A stretch of DNA of 64,000 nucleotides from Flavobacteriales bacterium (GTDB lineage: Bacteria; Bacteroidota; Bacteroidia; Flavobacteriales_C; GCA-002722245). The position numbers and the translations under genes were made by a program. Below are positions 10,101 to 16,281 of this stretch, in pieces; within the stretch, counting starts at the first letter, position 1, and every line of letters starts with the position of its first letter. The stretch is taken from positions 81,237 through 145,236 of the forward strand of contig JAHEZM010000007.1 of assembly GCA_023251075.1 (NCBI GenBank), given 5' to 3'. The notes under the pieces are model-generated. The model saw only the letters and a program-made list of their open reading frames with translations, had not been told where the DNA came from and ran no database searches.

Positions 10101-11978
10101 ATAGTCAATCACAAAAGGAGCTGTACCTGTTAAATCTATTTTCAAATCACCTGATGCACATCCATTTACTACCGCCGTTTTATTCCATTTCACTGTAGCA
10201 TTTCCAGCATTTTGAATAGTAGCAGAAATCATATTACAATTTAAAGTTGCCGCTCCGTTAGCATCGGAAAAGCTTATTACCTTGTAGGTTCCTGGTTGAT
10301 TTACTTTAAGATATTCTGTAGACTTATTGACATTACTTCTAGAATACAACGTGCCATCTGGCCCCTGAACAACAAAAGAAAAAGGAGGAGTACCCATCAG
10401 CTGCACCCATAGTTCGCCTGTTTGTCCCGGACAAATTTTATCACAAGTACTCATCGATATAGCAGGAGAAGGGCAGGCTCCTTCACCATAAGTTTGTCCC
10501 ATTCCTTTATCAGGATTATATGCTGGAAAACCCAAAACAATTGCGTCGATCACCGGTCCTAACTTTGAATAATTTACAACCCCACCTCCCAAAGCATTAA
10601 AAGCAGCAAGAGCTTTTGCTTTTATAGCAGAAATATTTGCGGTGGGATACAGCGGACTTAAGGCATCAATGAAATCGTTTATATCAATGATGGTGAAAGG
10701 TTGATCATAACATCCGTAATATTTATCTGTAGCTGGATCCCAATTTTCCTTGGCGTAATTACCATTAAGAGAGGGCCCACCTGGCGAAGTCAAATTGTTA
10801 TCTAAACGCATTAAATTATTCCTCATTCTTTCCGCATATTGATAACCTGCGGGAACAGCATTATTGCTACCCTGAGTTTTTGAAATGGTAAGTGCAATAT
10901 CGCAATCCGACTGATAAGTAGCTCGTTGGGTTTTAAATACAGGATTGGTACGAGAAACGATATCCAAACCATCATGATAAGCATAAGCCAGCATCTCTTC
11001 TGCTGCGTATTGATCGCAAGTAGTATTAAAAAAATCAAGAGGTTTATAACACATAATTTTATCCCAATACTCCATAGTGGCATAATCGTAAATGGCTTTT
11101 GAAGCACAAGCGGTAACAAAATTATCTCCTGATATAATAGAATTATAATTACCAGGATCAAAAGCACTCACATCAGGATACAATTGATACAACTGAGCAA
11201 AACCCGTAGTTGAAATTTGAAAACATCCATCGGCTACAGAAATTGCCCGATAATCCAAGGGATTAGGATCTCCCGATGGAGGCATAAAATTTTGATCGCA
11301 ACCCATTCGTCCCTCAATCATCGATTGTGCAAAAGCATAATTGATAGAGGTAATTTCTTGTCCTACCAAATTGGTAAACAATCGATGACTAAATGCTGCG
11401 GCCAAAGCCCAACTTTTTCTATTGGTAGGAACCCTTACATCAGCCTCTTCATTCCATTCTCTTATGTGTGCTTCACCTAAACAAATATCAGAAGGAGAAG
11501 GAATAAAACAATTGGGATCGAAATAAAATTCACTAGGACCTTGATTGTATGATTGCGGCACATAAGCAGTTTTGGTCACCAATAGTTTAACCGTATCTCC
11601 TGTACTCGCTATGCCATAAGCTGGAAAAGAAAAAGGATCATTGTAAGTACCATTAACAGATATTGTTTTACAGCCATTTGCTCCGGGCATATTCCACGCA
11701 GCAGGTGTGAGTTGCCAGGTATCACAAGCCCCTGTACCATTTTGAACACCCAGCAGTTCACCACCAGTTAAACTGGTTAACGCAGGCCACTTTATATCAA
11801 TGCTAAAATTATTTGGTTTTACTCCGCTGTTGTTACATATTACCACATCACCATCGAAAGTATTTCCTCCGGGGTTTGGACGAGCAGTTAATTTAAATTC
11901 TATAGTATATTGAGCATGGAGTTGGAAAGATCCTACCAGCAAAGACAGTAAAATGATTAGTTCCCTCAGTTTCATCAT
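7146..11978 (-). CDS. Giant T9SS type B cargo protein with Ig-like repeats and a lysozyme-like N-terminal region
   Basis: About 1610 residues from the ATG at 11978; the frame stays open to 12023, but the residues there would precede the signal peptide MMKLRELIILLSLLVGSFQLHA. After an N-terminal beta domain, residues of about 165-500 are helical and Cys-containing, with MIEGRMGCD (Glu near 222) and DGCFQIS (near 251-256), a layout reminiscent of lysozyme/transglycosylase folds. From about 500 onward there are roughly a dozen PKD/SprB-like beta repeats, each with CSGD...L...YSYLWS(T)GETT...AGTYSVTVT..NGC. The end carries the CHU_C domain (IPNSFTPNGDGKN, FDRWGELIF, WDGTY, VYVWKLSY), the T9SS type B sorting signal. 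It is probably a secreted or surface-held adhesin or wall-active protein. Confidence 0.85.
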   Translation of the reverse strand: MMKLRELIILLSLLVGSFQLHAQYTIEFKLTARPNPGGNTFDGDVVICNNSGVKPNNFSIDIKWPALTSLTGGELLGVQNGTGACDTWQLTPAAWNMPGANGCKTISVNGTYNDPFSFPAYGIASTGDTVKLLVTKTAYVPQSYNQGPSEFYFDPNCFIPSPSDICLGEAHIREWNEEADVRVPTNRKSWALAAAFSHRLFTNLVGQEITSINYAFAQSMIEGRMGCDQNFMPPSGDPNPLDYRAISVADGCFQISTTGFAQLYQLYPDVSAFDPGNYNSIISGDNFVTACASKAIYDYATMEYWDKIMCYKPLDFFNTTCDQYAAEEMLAYAYHDGLDIVSRTNPVFKTQRATYQSDCDIALTISKTQGSNNAVPAGYQYAERMRNNLMRLDNNLTSPGGPSLNGNYAKENWDPATDKYYGCYDQPFTIIDINDFIDALSPLYPTANISAIKAKALAAFNALGGGVVNYSKLGPVIDAIVLGFPAYNPDKGMGQTYGEGACPSPAISMSTCDKICPGQTGELWVQLMGTPPFSFVVQGPDGTLYSRSNVNKSTEYLKVNQPGTYKVISFSDANGAATLNCNMISATIQNAGNATVKWNKTAVVNGCASGDLKIDLTGTAPFVIDYKDATGATKTVTINSNVSPYTLIPATVPSGSYVLTHMTAGGCNSTLNDSIKFCSACTNPTAVLTGGLTICAGDSTELSVTLTGTAPWKLKLNDGTVKTYKTGILISPYKYWVKSTGIYTVDSVYDASCGAVGTGSANVTVKALPAIELGNDFALCSGATATLDAGAVFSSYSWTGVKTGNAKNILADAAGWYKLAVVDINGCKAKDSVQVSLGNAVTIDFGAATKTICTGTNIFLQPVIGGGDGSFTYQWSNAASGTMSSFTASNAGFYTLEVTDGKGCKVKDSVSVTLSSNLTVTLQNAGICSGDSMILNSGYSGAGYTFLWNTGETTSTVKVKNAGTYSVNVSNNGCNGNGSMNLSLYAAPIVNLGNDKNVCSVSTTILDAGVFSSYLWSSGENTQTVSKGAGSYYVTVTDNNGCKASDTIVVNSIAKPIPNTIIDVQTCSGNNVVFDESIFDNGNGPFTYKWDDNSTASTLTINNVISNSTHFVDVTDQYGCTGRDSAKVSVSSNLAVQIIANPDSMLCAGESLTLSSNYNSAGGYNLIWSTGATTDNITINTASSITLSVDDGNGCSGSDGINVLMNPSPNLNLIPLTSSVCSGDAALIGHDYGAGYSYLWTPGNLTSAIISTNIGGAYTVKVTDNSTGCFADTSVNVTLNNKPSVDLGSDIDNCVGKTLNIQDLSGQTGVTYQWSKASSGGSIISTSGVLQITSTDLYHLKVVDANNCYNTDSLSAVFKAMPVVNLLSGADSAWLCGNETLSLDAANSIMNPSYLWSPTKVSSRVITVNNTGDYSVIVSNGNCKDTDQVHVVSVVLPEGVLNDVLAPVKSYYCFEEEKNGVTLSALGIDGITYNYLWNTNATSSSIVITKEGTYSVTISKDACEVTDVVAIGSYCPSSLYIPNSFTPNGDGKNAVFKAEGINVSEFELLIFDRWGELIFKSNDIDKGWDGTYIGKKVQEDVYVWKLSYNTNLETGKKQRNERIGVVTPIF

Positions 11979-12193
11979 TAGTAAAAAATAAATCGGCCCC
12001 AGGTAAAGAAACACCCGATTCATTCAATACTATTTCCATTTTCTAATTATCTGCAAAAACAAATCTGGACAAAACACGGATACTAAAACACAAGATATTG
12101 ATATTCAATTATTTATAATAAAATAAATCGCTACACAAAAAATGTGTGAAAATTTGAATTTTTAAAAAATGAAAGATGATGAAAAAATTTCTC

Positions 12194-13552
12194 TTAATGA
12201 ATCTTCGACATATCCAAAGATTCATCGTGCTGAGAAATATCCAATCCTATTTTCTCAGATTCCTCAGTTACCCGAAGAGGAATAATCATATTGGTAAATT
12301 TATATAGAACAAATGCACCAAAGAAAGTGAATGCCGATACAATTAATAAAGCTTGCATCGACAAAAAGAAATCGTGAAACCCACCATAAATTAAACCTAC
12401 TTTTTTGCCGGTGGTTGAATCAATTGCATTGGCAAAAACAGCAGTACAAATCATTCCCATAATACCTCCTACGCCATGACAAGCAAATACATCTAAAGTA
12501 TCATCCATTTTTTTCATCTTCTTCCAATTCACTAAAATATTAGAAACTATGCTGGAAATAAATCCAATAAATACAGCTTGCGGAATAGTTACAAATCCTG
12601 CCGCCGGAGTAATAGCAACCAAACCTACCACCGCGCCAATACATGCACCCATTGCAGAAACTTTCCTTCCATTAATCCTGTCAAAGAAAATCCATGTTAA
12701 CATCGCCATTGCCGAAGCAGCATTGGTGGTTGCAAAAGCCAAAGCAGCAGTTCCATTAGCCGCTAATGCCGAGCCTGCGTTGAAACCAAACCAACCAAAC
12801 CACAACATTCCTGTTCCTAAAAGAACAAAAGGAATATTGGTAGGACCATGACTCGATTTCGATCTTTTGCCTAATACCAATGCTCCCGCTAAAGCAGCGA
12901 ATCCTGCCGACATATGCACCACTGTTCCTCCAGCAAAATCCAATACTTTAAAGTTATTTCTCAACAAACCATCTGGATGCCAAATCATATGACAAAGCGG
13001 AGTATAAATCAACAAACTAAATAAACACACAAATAACAAATAAGAAATGAAACGCACCCTTTCAGCAAATGAACCGGTAATGAGAGCAGGAGTGATAATG
13101 GCAAATTTCAATTGAAAAACCGCAAATAAGATTAATGGAATAGTAGGTGCAAGTTTACTTTCTACGGCCTGACTAACATTATCGAACATAAAATAGGTAG
13201 AAGGATTTCCAATAAAACCATATCCACCCCAATCTTCACCAAAAGCCAAAGAGAATCCAACAGTTACCCACAAGATGCTAATTACCCCCAAACAAATAAC
13301 ACTTTGCAACATGGTAGAGATAGTGTTTTTCATACCCACCATTCCTCCATAGAAGAACGACAAACCAGGAGTCATCAACAACACTAAACAAGAAGAAGTA
13401 AGAATCCACGCTACATCTGCACCCACAATTTTAGGGTCATTGATAACCGTTACAGCAGTGTTTACTCCACCACCCATAAATTCCCAAAACACCGCCAAAA
13501 GGGCTACTACCACAATTAGCGAAAACGAAATAATCCATCTTTTCTCAATCAT
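12194..13552 (-). CDS. amt: Ammonium channel, Amt family
   Basis: A 452-residue Amt/Mep/Rh channel with an N-terminal hydrophobic segment plus eleven core helices. The pore twin histidines can be placed in VVHMSAGFAALAG and FACHGVGGIMGMI; the family signature DFAGGTVVHMSAG is complete. It brings NH4+/NH3 into the cell. The C-terminal tail (PLRVTEESEKIGLDISQHDESL) is the cytoplasmic part that contacts PII proteins in this family, although no glnK/glnB gene is adjacent. A well-formed promoter lies 36 bases upstream, so it is probably transcribed alone. Confidence 0.95.
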   Translation of the reverse strand: MIEKRWIISFSLIVVVALLAVFWEFMGGGVNTAVTVINDPKIVGADVAWILTSSCLVLLMTPGLSFFYGGMVGMKNTISTMLQSVICLGVISILWVTVGFSLAFGEDWGGYGFIGNPSTYFMFDNVSQAVESKLAPTIPLILFAVFQLKFAIITPALITGSFAERVRFISYLLFVCLFSLLIYTPLCHMIWHPDGLLRNNFKVLDFAGGTVVHMSAGFAALAGALVLGKRSKSSHGPTNIPFVLLGTGMLWFGWFGFNAGSALAANGTAALAFATTNAASAMAMLTWIFFDRINGRKVSAMGACIGAVVGLVAITPAAGFVTIPQAVFIGFISSIVSNILVNWKKMKKMDDTLDVFACHGVGGIMGMICTAVFANAIDSTTGKKVGLIYGGFHDFFLSMQALLIVSAFTFFGAFVLYKFTNMIIPLRVTEESEKIGLDISQHDESLDMSKIH

Positions 13553-13587
13553 AACAAGGGTTTCAAAGATTTCTCACAAAGAAGCTG

Positions 13588-13617
13588 CAAAATTAAGAGG
13601 TTAATGTTAGGGAACAA
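13588..13617 (-). promoter_or_regulatory. Promoter of amt
   Basis: On the minus strand TTG (13617-13615), 19 bases, then TAATTTTG (13595-13588): a full match to the Bacteroidota consensus with normal spacing. The start codon is 36 bases further on. Confidence 0.6.
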
Positions 13618-13653
13618 AATTTGATTTCATTTTTTTTCAACTAAAAAGAAAAA

Positions 13654-13661
13654 TACTTTTG
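13654..13661 (+). promoter_or_regulatory. Possible -7 element of the VanZ-like gene
   Basis: TACTTTTG fits TAnnTTTG and ends six bases before the ATG at 13667, which would make the message leaderless. No TTG lies at the normal distance upstream, so support is weak. Confidence 0.3.
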
Positions 13662-13666
13662 AGGTG

Positions 13667-14185
13667 ATGAAAAAATTTAATGAAATAGCATTGGGAATTA
13701 TTGCGCCTCTTTTCATCGCCGTACTCATTTACCTTTTTTACAGAAACAGCAACCTTGTTATTTTTAAATGTGTTGATCTATTAAATTTACTTCCCCAGAT
13801 AAAAATATTACAAACGGAGATTCAAAATCTACTTCCACTTCCTTCATGGGCCATTTATTCACTCCCGGGAGCATTATGGCTATTAAGCAGTATGAATTTG
13901 CTGTTATGGTTGTGGGAATTCAATATTAATTTTAAAAGTATTACATGGATTATCACTCCTTTTATTTTTGCAATACTATTAGAGTTTCTTCAATACCTGC
14001 ATTTTACCGATGGAAGATTCGATTGGATAGATCTGTTGTTTTACAGCATCACAGCACTTTTATTTTTTGTTGGATCTATTGTAAAAAGAAAGGAAGAAAG
14101 TTCAGAAAGATCAATGCATTGGCAAGCATTAACCTTATGTACCATGATGATTTTAATTGTTTATGGTGCCGATAAAATGGGGTAA
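13667..14185 (+). CDS. VanZ-like small membrane protein
   Basis: A 172-residue integral membrane protein with about five hydrophobic segments. The stretch LLEFLQYLHFTDGRFDWIDLLFYSI (residues about 105-129, read in two parts: EFLQ then DGRFDWIDLL) follows the VanZ pattern E-x2-Q ... GR-x-D-x2-D. VanZ of enterococci gives low-level teicoplanin resistance, but most relatives have no known role. The ATG at 13667 is preferred over the GTG directly before it. It is divergent from amt and followed by a REP-like element. Confidence 0.65.
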   Translation: MKKFNEIALGIIAPLFIAVLIYLFYRNSNLVIFKCVDLLNLLPQIKILQTEIQNLLPLPSWAIYSLPGALWLLSSMNLLLWLWEFNINFKSITWIITPFIFAILLEFLQYLHFTDGRFDWIDLLFYSITALLFFVGSIVKRKEESSERSMHWQALTLCTMMILIVYGADKMG

Positions 14186-14236
14186 AGTATTCGGAATAAA
14201 AAATTAATGCAATTCGAACAAGTAAACTTTTTGCAG

Positions 14237-14344
14237 AGGACAATAGTTCCTTCGTACCTCAGGATGACAACCACTCCCAAATACAGAGTGAGATCGAGTT
14301 TTTAGAGTGATTGTCATCCTGAGGTACGAAGGAACTATTGTCCT
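14237..14344. repeat. REP-like inverted repeat, family A copy 1
   Basis: Two 40-base arms (14237-14276 and 14305-14344) are reverse complements with one mismatch, around a 28-base centre. The outer end is aggacaatagttccttcg. A second copy lies at 47676-47784 with nearly the same arms, a different centre and a paired substitution. It lies in a gene-free gap between a plus-strand and a minus-strand gene end. No target duplication or transposase is seen. Confidence 0.95.
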
Positions 14345-14392
14345 TAACATAAAAACATAACCGGAACATTCTTACACCAAAATCTCAGTAAA

Positions 14393-14863
14393 CTATTTTT
14401 CCATTAAATACAATTCCATAGCGCAAACACAAGGAATAACACTACACCCTTTACATAAATATTGCAACTGCTGACTCTCCCCTCTCCAATAATTTTCAAC
14501 TCTTTTGAGCAATCTTCCATTTTGATTGGATATCCATTTTTTCAAGCCTACACTTCCTTCATAATCCCATACCGGAATAACTATATTGCAATGCTTATTA
14601 TCGATATGGAATTTATTTAAAAGCGCTGTACCTTGCTTTTTATTTCTTTGCTCTACTACTATTAAGTTAAGCACTAAACAATCTTTTAATTTATCTGATT
14701 GCTGATGAATTTTCTGATTTACCAATGCAAATAAACTGGAGTAAATTAGAACAGCATTTCCTGTGGCCAGCATTTGAAAATCTTTTTTCAACTCCTCTCC
14801 TTCAAAATAAACAGCGCTGTAATGATCACCAAAAGATTGATCGATGATATTCCTTACTTTCAA
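14393..14863 (-). CDS. GNAT-like protein with a C-terminal Cys cluster
   Basis: A 156-residue cytoplasmic protein. LIVVEQRNKKQGTALLNKF (about residues 86-104) resembles acetyl-CoA-binding motif A of GNAT acetyltransferases (R/Q-x2-G-x-A), and the preceding strand/helix order fits. The C-terminus has C-x2-C-x5-C-x-C (LCKGCSVIPCVCAM), which looks like a small zinc site; I recall similar Cys tails on some Bacteroidota GNAT proteins, but this is memory and not checked. The substrate is unknown. It starts three bases after the DUF5723 gene and ends that operon. Confidence 0.5.
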   Translation of the reverse strand: MKVRNIIDQSFGDHYSAVYFEGEELKKDFQMLATGNAVLIYSSLFALVNQKIHQQSDKLKDCLVLNLIVVEQRNKKQGTALLNKFHIDNKHCNIVIPVWDYEGSVGLKKWISNQNGRLLKRVENYWRGESQQLQYLCKGCSVIPCVCAMELYLMEK

Positions 14864-14866
14864 AAT

Positions 14867-16279
14867 CTAACGAAATTTAGGGCAAAAAGGAGCTTTCTTA
14901 GCACCCGATGTTTTCTCTTTACAATTGGGTGAAGTAAAGAATGGAAGTTTGATCATTAAATAAAAATCGGCTGCGTTTACATCGCCATATAAAAATGTAT
15001 TTATTCTATCTGTACCTACCGTAATAAACCATAAACGCATCATTACGCCCAATCGAAAATCCTGAAAATTAATGGTAGAGACTGGTATAGCCATTTCAAA
15101 AAATCTACTTTCGAAACGGGGAATTACACCCAATTGAAAGGGACGTTGCGGTCCGTACCCAAAAAAATTAGGAATACCAATTACCGTATTCGCTCCGGCA
15201 TAAAAACCATAACCACAATTAAAATCTATAGCACCTGTTAATGCCGTAGGCAATCCCATAGAAAATGAATTGGTAGTGGTAGATTGAACCTTGGTGCCCA
15301 TTGTACTGAAAAAATTAGCTATATCACTTACTCCGGAAACAGAATTATGGGTGTAATTATTCCAGTCGTCATTCGAAGTTTTAAAAGTAGTGAGAGTAGC
15401 ATTTTTATTGAATTTTATACTACCTAAATCAATAATAGCTGCCATTATTTTGTAACGATAATTCATTCTGTTACATGATTTTCTATAATCATTGGGACGG
15501 TATCCATTCGACCATTTAAAAAATCGCTTGTATGTAAAACCCAAATCGGTACTATATCCTGAGCCACTTCCAAAACCTGTGGCTATTGCCACTTTAGCAT
15601 CGAAATTATTAATCTGCATCAACGTTGAACTTTTAACAGTGTAATCCCAATCATCTACCACGGCAGAAAAAGCAGTAATACCCCATAGTTTTTTTAGTGA
15701 AATTCCTGCGGTGAAAACATGCTCATCAAAAGTGCGCACAAAAGTTCCGTAAGTAGCACCGGCTTCCAACCACGATAATTCATTTATTTTGATGTGCTTC
15801 GCATCAACTTCTTTTCCAAAATATTCCGGAAGATTTTGAAAGCCTTTATAAAATCCCCTTGCCGACTCCATCTCCACATTTCTTATATCTACCACGGTTC
15901 TGAAATTGGTGTTTAATGCCACACTATGTCGACCAATTACTACAGATGCAGAAGGCAGCATCACATTCGCATCAACATAAATGTTTTTATCGAAGGGAGA
16001 AGTATTTTCAATTAAATCATTACTGAACTTAAATTTAAACTGAAAGCGATCTGATGGTGATAAGCCTGAACCGGGAATAGATAAATAGTTATTGTGAAAA
16101 AACACGGAAGCTCCTACTAAATTAATATCTAACCAGGTATAGGCATCAACAATAGAAGAAGGATTAAAAAGATTGGTGGTTACAGGCATATAATTGCTAT
16201 TCGCCAAACCTAATCGGTCTTGCGAAAACAACGACGACGTGATAAAACAAAAACAAATTAATATCCTTTTTAACTTCAT
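14867..16279 (-). CDS. DUF5723-family outer-membrane protein
   Basis: A 470-residue exported protein with signal peptide KRILICFCFITSSLFSQ. The mature start DRLGLANSNYMPVTTNLFNPSSIVD is typical of the DUF5723 family, Bacteroidota proteins predicted to form outer-membrane beta-barrels (alternating aromatic strands such as FFGYGPQRPFQLGVIPRF). The function is not known. It starts two bases after the FAD/Fe-S dehydrogenase stop and is followed at three bases by the GNAT-like gene, so the three are probably co-transcribed without an obvious shared role. Confidence 0.75.
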   Translation of the reverse strand: MKLKRILICFCFITSSLFSQDRLGLANSNYMPVTTNLFNPSSIVDAYTWLDINLVGASVFFHNNYLSIPGSGLSPSDRFQFKFKFSNDLIENTSPFDKNIYVDANVMLPSASVVIGRHSVALNTNFRTVVDIRNVEMESARGFYKGFQNLPEYFGKEVDAKHIKINELSWLEAGATYGTFVRTFDEHVFTAGISLKKLWGITAFSAVVDDWDYTVKSSTLMQINNFDAKVAIATGFGSGSGYSTDLGFTYKRFFKWSNGYRPNDYRKSCNRMNYRYKIMAAIIDLGSIKFNKNATLTTFKTSNDDWNNYTHNSVSGVSDIANFFSTMGTKVQSTTTNSFSMGLPTALTGAIDFNCGYGFYAGANTVIGIPNFFGYGPQRPFQLGVIPRFESRFFEMAIPVSTINFQDFRLGVMMRLWFITVGTDRINTFLYGDVNAADFYLMIKLPFFTSPNCKEKTSGAKKAPFCPKFR

Positions 16280-16281
16280 CT

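Noticed and set aside
10823..11167. 114-residue minus-strand frame inside the giant gene
   Set aside because: It is a shadow frame of low-complexity Leu/Ile without any motif.
11979..12023. Earlier start of the giant T9SS gene
   Set aside because: The fifteen extra residues precede a complete signal peptide that begins at 11978.
14237..14344. CRISPR or transposon terminal repeats
   Set aside because: There is one palindrome per site and no spacer series; no transposase or target duplication is visible.
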